A stretch of 64,000 nucleotides of DNA from Prosopocoilus inquinatus (lineage: Eukaryota > Arthropoda > Insecta > Coleoptera > Lucanidae): the NCBI GenBank assembly GCA_036172665.1, contig CM069872.1:45370101-45434100 (forward strand), given 5' to 3'. The first letter of the stretch is position 1. Each line of letters begins with the position of its first letter. A model generated the notes under the pieces. The model saw only the letters and a list, made by a program, of their open reading frames with translations. It did not search any database and was not told where the DNA came from. Positions 1 through 11,290 of this stretch are shown here, one piece after another. The position numbers and the translations under genes are program-made.

Positions 1-155
1 AATGCATCGATTGGATGGGAGGTGTTGGTTTCACAAAAGACTTTATTCAAGAAAAGTATTATCGCGACTGTAAAATCGGCAGTATCTACGAAGGCACCTA
101 CAACATTCAGTTGTCGACCATTGCAAAACAAATCGAAAAAGAATATACTCAATAA
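1..155 (+). CDS. Acadsb: Short/branched-chain acyl-CoA dehydrogenase, C-terminal exon (partial)
   Basis: This is the 3' end of a gene entering from the left edge, read in frame from base 3 to a TAA at 153-155 (50 residues). The peptide contains [14 protein letters not shown], then [19 protein letters not shown] and IAKQIEKEY. That is the C-terminal helix bundle of acyl-CoA dehydrogenases, and the fine match (EWMGGVGYTKDY, IYEGASNIQLNTIAKHI) is to ACADSB rather than ACADS or IVD. The family uses FAD to dehydrogenate 2-methyl-branched and short acyl-CoAs in mitochondria, in isoleucine/valine catabolism, passing electrons to ETF. The IYEG(T/A)xNIQ segment lies by the flavin of the neighbouring subunit in family structures (family knowledge). 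The catalytic base and substrate pocket lie outside the window. A polyadenylation signal follows at 199-204. Confidence 0.9.
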   Translation, partial: CIDWMGGVGFTKDFIQEKYYRDCKIGSIYEGTYNIQLSTIAKQIEKEYTQ

Positions 156-198
156 ACTGTATTTTATAATTTTCTGTATTTGTAATGCTGAAATATTT

Positions 199-204
199 AA
201 TAAA
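199..204 (+). terminator. Polyadenylation signal of the acyl-CoA dehydrogenase gene
   Basis: A canonical AATAAA lies 44 bp after the stop codon. An earlier overlapping AATAAA at 151-156 includes the stop itself and is a weaker candidate. The remaining bases up to 486 hold only the convergent 3' ends of this gene and the FMC1-like gene. Confidence 0.6.
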
Positions 205-486
205 TGTTTTTGCTGAATAAGATTTTCAAGTGTCGTTGCTTAAAGCTACATATTTAATTTAAATTGTAGATAATTTTACTTTATTGCAATTCTGAATTCT
301 CAGAGACCTGTGACGACTGGCTAGCTGTGTTCAATATTGATGAGTCTTGTAAATAGTACAGGAAAATTTGTTTAAAAATTAAATCAATTATGTAGAAATT
401 CATAATCATTTAATTACTCAATATTATTTAACACTTACAATTAAAAAATACATAACATTACTATAATTTGGACAGGTCTTACAATA

Positions 487-801
487 CTATTTTGGATCAT
501 GAGGTAATTTGAATCCAACTAAATTAGCAGTTTCAGAGACAGATCTTTCTCCTTTGCCATGAAATTCCTGGCTGATTTTCTTTTGTAACCTTGAGCTACG
601 TAAATAACATAAGTAAGTATTGGCGATAAATTTCATTTCTTCCTGAGCTTTACACAGTTGCTCTTCGGTGACCTGATTCTTACGAAATTGCCCAAAAAGG
701 TACTGCAGCATCAAATTCTCTTTTAAAGTCTCTGCAGAGCTGGACAGCCTCAGTTCAGAAATAATTTGCCTCAGTATTTTTACATTTGGTGAGAGAGCCA
801 T
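487..801 (-). CDS. Fmc1: FMC1-like mitochondrial ATP synthase assembly factor
   Basis: This is an intronless 104-residue protein, the usual size for animal FMC1 homologues (human protein about 113 aa). Recognisable family blocks are an N-terminal LRQIISELR helix, TEEQLCKAQEE, TYLCYLRSSR, the hallmark EFHGKGERSV at residues 79-88, and GFKLPHDP near the end. Yeast Fmc1 is needed, under heat stress, for Atp12-dependent assembly of the F1 sector of ATP synthase, and the human protein is mitochondrial; that role is inferred here. No clear cleavable presequence is visible, though the N-terminus is basic-amphipathic. The ATG at 799-801 lies only 30 bp downstream of the stop of the SRR1-like gene on the same strand. 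A pyrimidine-rich TTTATTCCTTTAG acceptor-like sequence sits in the gap, so the gene may be expressed from a dicistronic or alternatively spliced transcript. Confidence 0.9.
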   Translation of the reverse strand: MALSPNVKILRQIISELRLSSSAETLKENLMLQYLFGQFRKNQVTEEQLCKAQEEMKFIANTYLCYLRSSRLQKKISQEFHGKGERSVSETANLVGFKLPHDPK

Positions 802-831
802 ATTTTTCCAAATAATCTAAAGGAATAAATG

Positions 832-1719
832 TTATTGCAATTTCACTTTATTTCGTAGTTCTTTTGTAATGAATTCAATGTCATCTGCTGGATAGGTGGG
901 CTCATCACGGTAATTCCAAAAATCATTTGATATTAAACTTAATTTACTTAAAGGAAATACATGAATAGCAGTGTCATTAAATATTTCAAAGTATTTAAAG
1001 GTATTTATCACAGCCAATTCTATCATATGTGGAGATATACTCAATAAATATCCAGCATTTTCATTTATAATTTTTTTCGTATCACTTTCAATAATTTTTG
1101 TAAAACTGTTAGCAATAATGATACAGTTATTTAACTGCAAGCCCCAATTCGCCCACAGCAAATTGTTTGATAATTGTTTTGGGCAATGTGGTAAGTAGAA
1201 TAAAGTTAGGTGATTTTCTTTCACGAAATATTTTCCTTCAAAATTGTCACTTAGAACTTCGAAATCTAAATCTTGAAGTAATGCAAATTCATTATCTGTG
1301 AAAATTGGATCATACACCAATACTTTTACATCAAATAAGTCCTTGAAGCACAGCAGAAGAGCCAACTGATATCGTGATGTCATGCACTCACCAATTCTTC
1401 CTAACCCAAAACAAACTATTTCGTTTATTTTAAAGTTGTTCAATGCTGACAGACCTTCTCTTAAGGACGCCGATATTGACGAATAAAAATCAGATATTAA
1501 AATATCTTCTTTAGCTTCTTTTATACGTCTAAAACAGGTTATATAAGTGCACTGATATGAATGCTTTTAATAGACCCACCTGATAGCACTCTCTTTGTTA
1601 AAAGATTCAGAAGAGGTGACGTTTTGATTTGAAAATATTAATTGTTGGGGGACTTTATTAATTTTCTTTTTGTAAGTAACCAATTTAAAATCTTCTTCTA
1701 GGTTAGAATTGTTTGACAT
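832..1719 (-). CDS. SRR1-like protein (SRR1 domain)
   Basis: Two coding exons: 1719-1580 (ATG at 1719-1717, ending AG before GTGGGT) and 1528-832. A 51 bp GT-AG intron separates them and the phase joins cleanly, giving 278 residues. The SRR1 domain is clear: VCFGLGRIGEC (from residue 85), TSRYQLALLL (97-106), VLVYDPIFT, VLSDN.EGK, TLFYLPHCPK (156-164), LLWANWG (170-176) and IIANSF. The N-terminal 75 residues are polar (DFKLVTYKKKI). The family is named for Arabidopsis SENSITIVITY TO RED LIGHT REDUCED 1, which acts in clock-linked regulation. Animal relatives (SRRD) have been tied to heme metabolism and clock gene expression; their biochemistry is poorly known. A TTG at 1443 is an internal codon, not the start. 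No AATAAA separates it from the FMC1-like start 30 bp downstream. Confidence 0.88.
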
Positions 1720-1772
1720 TATAAAATTTCAGTGTTCAGACAAACAGTGCTGCCAACGCCAACAATCCACTC

Positions 1773-1832
1773 CAGCGTTCACTGGCTGCGTTCGAGAATG
1801 CGATCCCTTTCCATTCACTGGCTACGTTCGGC
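1773..1832 (+). repeat. Short direct duplication upstream of the SRR1-like gene
   Basis: Two diverged copies of about 28 bp share TTCACTGGCT, then RCGTTCG, then AATGC.ATC, with a third weaker echo (TCGTTCGGTAATGAC) near 1863. They sit about 60-110 bp upstream of the SRR1-like ATG, so they could be promoter-proximal. No known factor motif is recognised. Confidence 0.4.
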
Positions 1833-1899
1833 AATGCAATCTCTCATCAATCACCTCTGAATCGTTCGGTAATGACAAATCAAGCATATTTTAACGGAT

Positions 1900-4290
1900 T
1901 TGAAGCGTTCGGCAAACACAGAGAAGATGAAAAAGATTAGGCCCGATGAACTCGGAGTATTTCAAAGGAGTTTTCAGCTTCAGTGTTGTGCTGTATAAAA
2001 TAATGAATTTATATGAATCTCAACGTTACAATGACTGTGATTAATTTCGAATAAGAAATAATATTTGATGATAGTGACGATAAGCAATGAGAAATATGTA
2101 CAACCAATTTTTCCAACTGAGAAATATGTAGGTAACGAAGTAGATAGTTATGGTTACGTGTAGAAATGATTAATTGCATTACTATTATTTATAGTTATTA
2201 CTTAACAGAGATGAATTTTCAGTCAACTCTTATTACAAATTATTTCAAACTTTCTTCCTTTTGTACTACAAGGTCTATAGTCGATTGTTAATCATAAACT
2301 TCTGCTTATTTTTAAATACAAATGACAGAAACTATACTCTGATTGATCGAAATTGTTCGTCATTAATTTTGTTCAAGTGGAGCACTCTGTAATCAAATAC
2401 CAATTTAATACTCCTAATAAATTGTTTCTTCCTTTAATTCATTTTATGATTTCGTGATTCTGCTTTGTTTATATCATCAAACTGAATTTTTTACATTTTT
2501 TGGTTACCGTTTTTCTCCAACTGTCTATTAATTTCTACTGTTTTTTTTTATTTTTCATCTGGAGATTAATTAGTTTCTTATTTATTTTAGTCGTCCTTAT
2601 TCTGTTTTTCTTTCTGCTTATGCTCTGTGTATTTCTCGTTTGTTTCTCTTATCGAATTGATTTCTTGCATTTTGTTGACGCTTTTTTGTAGTTCGTCGTT
2701 TTCTATCGTTTCGTGTCCATCTCATTTGCGATCTTCTTTTGTTTTACGCACTATATTTCGTTGTTAATTTCTTTTTTGGTTTTTTAAAATCGTATATTGA
2801 TTTTTTACACTTTAGAAAATAGAAATTTTCTACGAATTTTTTAATTCGTCCGAAAAACTACCGTTTCTCGTTCAGCTTGATGTTGTCAATCTTCTTTTGT
2901 TGTTTTTGCTTGTTTATTCTTATCCTTAGTATATCTTTGTTCTTCGATTGAAATTTCTTTTTGTATTTTTAATTGAAAAATACGACGCTTTTAGTGCAGA
3001 CATTTTGAAAGTTTTCCGATCTGACAAACTCAAAACTTTTTCAATAAAATCTATGAAGTTGTATTTAATAAATTTAACTGCTCAACATTTAAATATTCAA
3101 ATTGTTAATATAAAAATTCGAGTTACGATTTGCCGGTATAGGCAACGGTATGCGTGTAGGGTATAAATTATGACATTCGGAATACACGTTAAAATACGAA
3201 GGATCAATTTTATTTTTGTCTGAGTTAGTGATTTTTTTTCTGAAATATTTTATTCAACCTTATTAAAAATATTATCTAATGCCTGTTTATTATGAAGTTT
3301 GCCGTTTTTGAATATATTATGAGACCTATAAAACACTAGTGAAATTATGAATCCATATTTAAACCGTTATTCAAAATCGACATTATTATGACTTCATAAT
3401 AAACAGGTGTTGGATAAAAATATGTATTACACTTGTACCTTAATATCAAATAAGTTATTCAAGAAAAATTAGCACATTTGAGTAAGCTCTCGTGGATAAA
3501 TATTCCTTTCCTGACTTATTTCCCTTATAAGACACTTGTATAATAAATAGCTATAATTTTAGAATTTGATCGTTAAAGGTATCATTCAAGTAAATTCTCA
3601 AAAGGGCTTTAGTGACACTCATGTAATGAACTGTATAATTAAAAGCGGGAAAAAAGTTAAAAACAATATAATTGAAATGTCGCTTTGAAAAAATTTAAAC
3701 TTCACAGAACAAAAATGGAAAAGATAAAATTTCAAACAATAATTGAAGACTGCTGTTTGTTTTTGTTGGTCATTTTGTGTGAGTTCTATTGTGCAGACTA
3801 ACAGAAAAAAGTCTAAATAATATCTTTCAAGAAAGAAGTTGTTTTACAAATATGGAAAGATCTTTTCCTAGGCTACGCAATTTTAAAACAATTTAAAGTA
3901 AAAGTGGGGCGAAATTTATTTATTTACAATTTTTTGTTAAATATACTATATCTTCTTAAGCTATTACATTTTAATTTTATTTTTAAAATTCATGAAATGA
4001 CGTCAATTGCCATTCATATACGATTTCAAAATTTCCTCCGCAGTTGAAAATTAAGAATAAATACAAGTATTATGTAGGAACAACAAGTGATACTGTCTTA
4101 ATTTACGAGATTTCATTACAAAATAGGGTAATTTCTAATCTTCTGTAGTTGATGTTAGAAAAATTAGCCGAGTGAAACACAACTGATAACAACTATTATG
4201 ATAATTCGACTTCCTTGGAAACAATAATATATTACATTTGTTTAAGATAGTAGATAACACAGCGGCATATATCAATACAAAATACTAAGA
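1900..4290. other. AT-rich intergenic region without a recognisable gene
   Basis: Low-complexity T-rich and A-rich sequence (pyrimidine-rich on the plus strand from about 2460 to 2960). The only structure noted is the inverted repeat at 3264-3425. Open frames here are short and of biased composition, and none resembles a known protein. Confidence 0.5.
3264..3425. repeat. Small inverted repeat (foldback, ~160 bp)
   Basis: Near 3279 the sequence GCCTGTTTATTATGAAGT is mirrored near 3390-3410 as ACTTCATAATAAACAGGTG. Further paired blocks (TTTTGAATA with TATTCAAAA, TATC with GATA) extend the arms to about 45 bp around an AT-rich core. It is probably a miniature foldback element. No flanking duplication could be fixed with confidence. 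Confidence 0.5.
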
Positions 4291-4684
4291 AATTGCACCA
4301 TTCCCTCCTGCGACTAGGATAACTCCTGCTACTCGAGCCCTAAGCGGTAAACTTGTGTTTCACGAGGGCCATGAATCAACTTTCTTTAAATGCCTGAGTT
4401 GTCTGGAGGTGAAGAGGGAATGGTGATGGTGATACGCTGGTGCTTGCGGTAAAATTTTCTTGTGTACTCGTACGGGATGGTGGGAGTAACAGACTGGAGA
4501 GTGGTCTGGAAGTGGATTTTTAGGCCGACAAGTGTTGTGCATTCAACAACAACAGTTTAAACGTGGTGTAGGCAGCATTGTGTTTGTTTAGCTCGTGCAT
4601 GCTTTTTCAGATTGTTGTGTGCGCGGTTCTTTTTCTTTGTGTCAAGCTGTATGTGAAGTTTGCTCACGAGCGGACCAGCTGTAT
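4290..4684 (+). promoter_or_regulatory. Candidate promoter and non-coding first exon ending in a strong donor
   Basis: This stretch is clearly less AT-rich than its surroundings and ends in a good 5' splice site, CTGTAT followed by GTAAGTC at 4685. No long open frame fits it on the plus strand, so a 5' UTR exon is the simplest reading. The next plus-strand gene begins with an acceptor at 33444/33445. If that acceptor is the partner, the intron would be about 28.8 kb. This is inference; the donor and the composition are what is seen. Confidence 0.3.
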
Positions 4685-4763
4685 GTAAGTCTTAAGTATT
4701 CATTAATAAAATGAAATTTACGTTTGTTTCTTGACCTGCCTCAAAAGGATGGGTGAATTTTTG

Positions 4764-4868
4764 GCATCATGTTAAAGACTAAATTGAAACAAACAGTAAA
4801 TCCAATTATCCTTAGATTTAATTTTTCGCATCATGTTATAGACTAAAATTGATACAAACAGGAAATCC
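4764..4868. repeat. Imperfect 64 bp tandem duplication
   Basis: GCATCATGTTAAAGACTAAA and GCATCATGTTATAGACTAAA start 64 bp apart, each followed by ATTGAAACAAACAG or ATTGATACAAACAG and then AAATCCA. Two diverged copies lie directly after the candidate donor at 4685. Confidence 0.6.
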
Positions 4869-5306
4869 ATTGTTAAATCAATATTTCCTTATTTAGATAT
4901 TATATACTTGCTAGAATAGTTATTTTCTTAAAAATAAAATGCAAACGTACCTATTATGCAATCATTGATGAGCAGAGTTAAATACATTTCAAACTGGGGC
5001 AACTAGGAAAAAAATTATTCCTATTTTGATTTTTTTTAATTTCAATTATCAATTGGAAGTTATTTAGTTATTTATTAATGTGATGTACAGTCATGCTCAA
5101 TAAAACTAATAGCACTGCATTCAAACCGCGCCCTTATGAACATTCAGCAGCAAATATTTAAAACAGTCTGTCGGAGTTATCCCCTCTCGATTGCTTTGAA
5201 GGTCATGAATTGTCAGTCAGGTAGTGTCATTTTAATTGAGCATCGTTGTACATAATTTTCTAGAATTTAGATTAGAAATGGAATTCATTAAAAAAATTTT
5301 ATTATA

Positions 5307-5737
5307 CAGGGTGATTCAAAATAAGCGTCCAACCCGTTAGAAGCGTATGAAATTGCAAGAAATAAATCTCTCAGAGGCATTTCAAAAATCAACCTCCTTA
5401 TCCAAAATGGAAATCATGATTCATTTCTAACGTATACATATTCAAATTCAAAGAATGAAATGCGTATTACACATTTTTCCGCAGAAAGCCATAAATAAAA
5501 GCGTTTTACAGTTTCATTTCAAGGTAAGCGCTAATGTTTCGTTCTACTCCACGCGAGTTTATTGCTCTTATGACGCCATATAGCTGTACTAGTGCCCATC
5601 AACCAATTTATACCTGAATCTTCAATGCATTTTATCCCAGAAACTGTGGATATTAAACCCCTATGCACATAGACTTTTTGTTTTTTCTTTCTACGTACTA
5701 TCTGTGATTGACGGGTCACTTATTTTGAATCACCCGG
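5307..5737. mobile_element. Mariner-like miniature element with TA target duplication
   Basis: The left end CAGGGTGATTCAAAATAAG (5307-5325) and the reverse complement of the right end CTTATTTTGAATCACCCGG (5719-5737) match at 18 of 19 positions. Both ends are flanked by TA (5305-5306 and 5738-5739), the target duplication of Tc1/mariner elements. The 431 bp body shows no transposase-length frame, so this is a non-autonomous copy. Ends of the form TACAGGGTG are widespread in insect mariner families. Confidence 0.75.
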
Positions 5738-6888
5738 TATATTTATAAAAAAAGTGCGCGTGTTATTAAGCCTGCTTGATAGCATGTTAATTTTTGTGTC
5801 AAATGTAAGAGAAAGACGCATACTTATTGATTAATTTGATACTTTTCTCTGAGTTTTTAATAACAATAGTTAACACCGTGCCATATGGGCCCTGTGACGC
5901 GAATAATTAAAGTAATTCATTATATTACGAAAAATAAAATAAAAAGATTTCAAATTGCTGCCTATAACTTACGTGAGTTAATTTAGAAACCAATAAAGCA
6001 CAGAATAAATAACGTTGATATTTGTTAAGTAGTTAACGTTAATTTATCGCTGGTATAAGTTTTTCTGTAACCTTTTTAATTTATTATTTCATGGACGGTT
6101 ATCATCAGGATGTTGCAAGAGCAGTCAATTAGCTGACGGTATTAACAGTAATTGAAATGAGTATGTAGAGAATAAAAAGTTTTAATGCAAGTAGGAAATG
6201 GTTATTGCAAATGTCGTACTTAAAATAAGTGACCACCAAATTGGGCTTCGCCGACGCAAAATCGTTTGGCGATTTATGGAGAACCTGTATCTTTGCCTAT
6301 AATTAAAAGTTGTTTCAAGTAGGTACACCACACGGACGTAGGTAATATCGAATCATAAAAGAATTATATTTTGTTTTTTTTTTCTATTCTCATTTTAACA
6401 GTCTGTTGCAAATGTTCTCTTTCTTAATCTAATGTCCGATTTCTTTTAAAAAATAGAAAGAAAATTACCATGTTCCAAATTACTCCTACATAATAGCATT
6501 TTTCAGAATTTTAAACTGATAGGAAGACAGTGATCTCTCACCGTACAGTCAAAATCTCTTATCTCAATTTTTGATGTTTCCGAGTTAAGTCTAAAATATC
6601 ATCCAATTGTCATCGGATCTTACTTTAATTTTCTTAAGATTAGAAAAAGAAATTTGACTAATAACCAGGTTCCGGTTATAAGATTCCGTTCTCTACAACC
6701 TCGCGTACGTGTGGATACCTTCACTCTTAATAACACCCACGCTCTGGACGAGAAATCAGAATAGTTATAAGCATGATTAAAGTTAATTTTCTGTCCAACG
6801 TCTGTGGAAATTCGAAATAACTCGGTAGTTGCGAAAGCACGATTGGTCCAGTGTGAAAGGAATCGAAAACCCCTAACGTTGCTAATAA

Positions 6889-7126
6889 CCAGGGAAAAGA
6901 ATTCAGGCCACTTAGTGTTGGATGCTTTTTACGTCGAATCTACCCTTTGCTCCCGCCATCATTCCGCCGCTCGGATACATCGAATTGTTATTGATGAGTA
7001 CAAGAGGAAGGAGTGCAATGCGAGCGTTTTCATTTGGCAGAGATTGTTGTGGGTGGGGTTAATACAGTCCGAGTACTAAAATTTTCGTATTGTTCGCAGA
7101 ACACGTGGCCCGAATTCTTTTCCCTG
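6889..7126. repeat. Inverted repeat with ~21 bp arms
   Basis: AGGGAAAAGAATTCAGGCCAC at the left is mirrored at 7105-7126 as GTGGCCCGAATTCTTTTCCCT, a near-perfect match. The enclosed ~190 bp is more CpG-rich than the surroundings. It may be a miniature transposon; outer boundaries and target duplication are not clear. Confidence 0.5.
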
Positions 7127-8224
7127 CTAGTAACAAACAAATAACTACGCATTTGAGTTTTTCGTATTTTCTGAAAATCTAGTACTTTCGAGATATGGTA
7201 TTTTGACTTTATGGCGACGACATACGAGTATCTTTTTATTTAATTTAAAGAAAATCAGCAGAGAAGAACATGAACTTGTTAGACTTCGGTCATAACTGTT
7301 CTGTGTGTGAATCCAAGAAATCGTTTTCTTATTTTTTTTTATTTATTGACAAGTTTTTAACTTGAATATTTTATTACAAACGAGATAAGAAGCAGTTATT
7401 TATACATTGCTTTCTTGAACATGATAGTGGATAATAATTCCTTCAAACAATGAATCACCTATAATCTGACGTTTCGTACCTGTATAATTATAAACCTATT
7501 TATATTTACTATGCGTAGGTTGAATGACTATGGAAGTTATTTGATCTAATCAATAACTGACTCGTTTCATTTACACAGATACGTCAAATAAGAAAACCAT
7601 AAAGTTGCAAAATTTTTATTTGAAATAATTAATAGTAATCCTAAATTTACTACCTTTAAACACATATCATTCTTTCCAGAACAATTACACTGATGCTTAT
7701 TATCTCTAGAGAGTATTATTTTTATACCTAATAAAAGTAACAAATAAATGTTGGAATTTTTGCACCATTGTAATTTCACAATGGTTTTCGGAGGAAAACC
7801 AGGTACTTGTTAATAAGAGACAATTATTTTTAAACATGATCCCGTGAGTCATGTTATAAATGTCTCATCGAAACGAAAGTCGACGGTTTCAAAATAATTC
7901 TTATCTATCTGTTACATGAAACAAAAGCCGTAATTATAATACGTTGTGCTGAATACTTTCGTGAACGTGTCACATGCTATACGCGTAATAAATTTTGTCT
8001 TTATTGCAAATAATGAGAAATCATTTTGTTCGTAATGTTTTGTTTAAACACACATCGTGCGTCAGTGTCACACATACCAATTACGTGTGTACCTTTTTTA
8101 AATGATATGTAAGCAATTTCTTTGACTTTCTGTTGGAAATCGTGTAATTGTGTAATACGAGTGGTTTCAATTTAATTGAAAGTCGTATATGTGTTATTAT
8201 GAGACAGCGGAATTTCGGGATCTT

Positions 8225-8475
8225 TTTCTAATCGATTAACGCAGCGATGTATTATGGCAGTGCAGGGTGAACGATATAATTAGGTGACGCAACAAGAGCA
8301 CTCGGCCGTGTGTTGATGAATGAAAGCGCGAGATCAAATGCGAGAGCGACAGCTGAAAGAGGTATTCAAATATCAATGCGCGAGAGAGAACGTTATTTAA
8401 TCCTTCAGCATGAGATAACATTAAAATATTTCTCGCAGTTGCGTGCACGTTCCGAACGCCCACGCTGATACCTAT
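8225..8475. other. CpG-richer island in AT-rich DNA, function unknown
   Basis: Composition changes sharply here (many CG dinucleotides, GCGCGAG, GCGAGAGCGAC, TGCGTGCACG). The longest frames on either strand are not recognisable proteins. Within a long intron this may be an enhancer or alternative promoter. Only the composition shift is observed. Confidence 0.25.
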
Positions 8476-9866
8476 TAGTTCTTTACTGTGCGGTAGTACT
8501 TAAATATAGTAGATAAAGTTTTTAGAATACGAGAATTCCGGTTATAAAGTTATTAAGATTATTACAAGTTACTGATTTCAATCTGTATTAAGACCGTATT
8601 AGGACGTCGAGTGTTTTGCTGCTTTCAATTATCTTTAATGACAATATGTTTCAAATTATAATCAATTTCTTGAAGAAAGTATAGCTTTTCAAATGTATTT
8701 ATTTATCAGTGTCAATCATTTTTGTCTAATCCAGCACTTCTGAAGCATAATTTAATAATAAAATTTTATTAAAGTAACTTAGTTTATTCAAATCATCATA
8801 GTGGTATTTTTTTAAATGAAAGTTTATTTGAGAATCTCAAATATGACAGGCAATAATAAAGATTGAATCACGATTGTTTTTAATATATTTCACTATAATT
8901 ATTACATATTTTAAATTCCAGTAGAACATTATAAGCCGTTCTACAAAATGAAAAACATTGCTAAAAGTCGCATGGTCATTCATCAGAATTTGGCCTTCGT
9001 AAAATTACATTTAAAAGAACATGGACGAATGAGAACCACCTGACTCTCAATTATTATTGCTGGATGAATACGCTTTGTGTGTTTTATTTTCATCAGACTG
9101 TAAAATTTACCTTTTTTTTTGTTGAATTTCGCTTATATTTAATTTCTCTTGTAGCGAACAGAATTTATTGTAAGCCAGAGGGAATTAAAGTACGGAGTGA
9201 GCAACAATTATTAATGGTCACGTGATCACTCAGACTGGTCACATTTATATATTTATTTTGTATACCCTAGTGATATTGCCTGTCGGTATCTTTGATTTGA
9301 ATGTGTAGTTTTGGTTGACTTTCACCGTATTGTGCATTTCTGTAAATTTAAAGGATCTGTAAAGCAGTTTAATTCTCATCCTAAAATACATGAGCAAACA
9401 ATAAATACTACACATGAATGTACTAAAACTTGTCATATAAGTAGACTCTTGAATTTTAGGTATACGTCCCTTAATACTTTTCAATTTTAATTAAATTAAT
9501 ACAGCAGGTACAACTGTGTAAAGGTTAATTCGATTTATTAAGAGCTTACCGTAAATTATTTTCAAGTAAGGGGGTTCTACACGTAGAATTCAGCGATCCA
9601 TTAGAATGGCAAACAGGAGCCCTATCGTTGACAACCAGCGTCCTGATTTCTATATGTAAGGTCCTCTTAACAATCCTGTTAACTGTTAATAAAATAATGT
9701 GCGCCGAAAAGAGACAAATTAAATTTTGTTCACTTATTCACGAGGTGCAGAGATGGAGTAAAAGTAAAATGAGATAATGGTAAACTCCAGAGATGGAGTA
9801 AAAGTAGAGGGAGAGCGAAGCTGTACAAAAAAAAAAGTTGTAGTAAAAAGGGAGACAGAACAAACT

Positions 9867-9929
9867 GTAGGAAATATTCGTACAATTGTAGGAAACGTTC
9901 GTACAATTGTAGGAAACGTTCGTACAATT
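9867..9929. repeat. Three tandem copies of a 21 bp unit
   Basis: The unit GTAGGAAACGTTCGTACAAT plus T occurs three times in a row; the first copy has ATATT where the other two have ACGTT. The 21 bp period keeps both strands open, so each can be read as a 7-residue repeat (for example TIVGNVR). Nearby (9752-9805) there is also an imperfect repeat of AGAGATGGAGTAAAAGTA. Confidence 0.8.
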
Positions 9930-10315
9930 GTAAGGGAAGACGCTATTCCTATTGTAAGATTTACTACAATTGTTCTAATATTTGCTATAATTTGTGTCTG
10001 TGTCCATTTTTGCTACACATTTTTTCTGTGTATTTTAATATGTATACACATTTAAAGCTGCGACAAACTAACGCAACAGTGCGAAAAGTGTTAATACAGT
10101 GAACGGAGTTGAATAACTGAACTCCGCCACAAATTCGACACTTATTGTGGCACTGATAATTTTTAATGTAAAGCCATAAAGATAAAATAAGAATTGGTGA
10201 TGAATACTTTGTATTCATACCGGAAACTTCACAGAAATTATGTAGTTTCTAGAAATTACTTTTTATTGCTTCATTTTCCTAAAAATGTACATACGTATAA
10301 AATTGAACTCACTTA

Positions 10316-10521
10316 TGCCCGGTTTCTGAAACGATACATAACTTTATGTAGAGATAAAGTTAACATTAACTCACCATAATTTCTAAAAACAGTTTTTCAA
10401 AACTTTATCTGTAGATAAAGTGTGTACATAGTAACGTAAACAGTTTATACTCTTCATAAAGTTATCTGTCAATAACAATTTATCTTTACATAAAGTTATT
10501 CGTCGTTTCAGAAACCGAGCA
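10316..10521. mobile_element. Tourist/Harbinger-like miniature inverted-repeat element
   Basis: Terminal inverted repeats TGCCCGGTTTCTGAAACGA (left) and, read inward, TGCTCGGTTTCTGAAACGA (right) differ at one position in the first 19. Further inverted matches (ACATAACTTTATGTAGAGAT against ATAACTTTATGTAAAGAT) extend inward. The flanks are TTA on the left and TCA on the right, close to the TWA duplication of PIF/Harbinger elements. The 206 bp body has no coding capacity. The element at 62041-62276 has a similar GCTCGGTTTYTSAAAC end. Confidence 0.65.
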
Positions 10522-11290
10522 TCAGTTACGCATATGTTTTAATGTAGATCGAGTGCTATTAATATTGGACATTGTAATGCATCCTATACATTATAATTAA
10601 GAATAAAGGTCGGAACATACGAACCACTTTTAGCAAATGATCGACAGCAAAAGCTGTTGGCTGACCAATGGTCAATATTGACTTCTTTTCAAATTACTTG
10701 TGACTTGTGACAGGTTGTGCTGACATAATTGTTAAAGAAAAAAGGTCAATGTACTTTATGACTGAAACTATTCAAACAATTTTTAATTATTAACCAAAAC
10801 CTATAATTTGTTCCAAACAGGTGTGTACGTGATATAAAGCTTTCAATGAGTTCCTCTAATGATTTTTTTTCAATTAATAACAAAGGCTCATTAATTGCGA
10901 ACAATCAGAAGCTAAATTGAAAACTGTTATAACTAGACGTGTATAGTATAAATCCATCAAGTGCTCGCCTTACTACTCGAAGCACGCCTATGATAAACAG
11001 TTTTTTTCTCTTGGCGCCTGCCGTCTTCCATAGTCACTGAACGTTGGCTATTCTTGTAAATTTTAAATTTAAATGTACAGAGCGAAAGGGCGCGGATAAT
11101 AGCGGTTGTCCGCCGCTATGAACCATAACATCCATACGCCTGTAGGTTCATTGGACTTGTGCTTTGTGGAGACACTTCAGCCGACTGAGCTATTTCTGTT
11201 TAGTTATTCATGAATTAATCCCATTGCTCTCTTATCGTCTTATGACTAACTGTGTTGTACGTGTGAGACGCTTTTCAATGCGTCGGATGA

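Noticed and set aside
971..1198. Plus-strand frame of 75 codons
   Set aside because: It overlaps the SRR1-like domain in antisense and has no identity of its own.
2460..2960. Hydrophobic plus-strand frame (2500-2691) that looks like a membrane protein
   Set aside because: The region is a long T-rich tract, so Phe/Leu/Val-rich frames are expected from composition alone.
9219..9224. CACGTG E-box in GTCACGTGAT
   Set aside because: A single 6-8 bp motif is expected by chance in 64 kb; no supporting cluster or nearby promoter.
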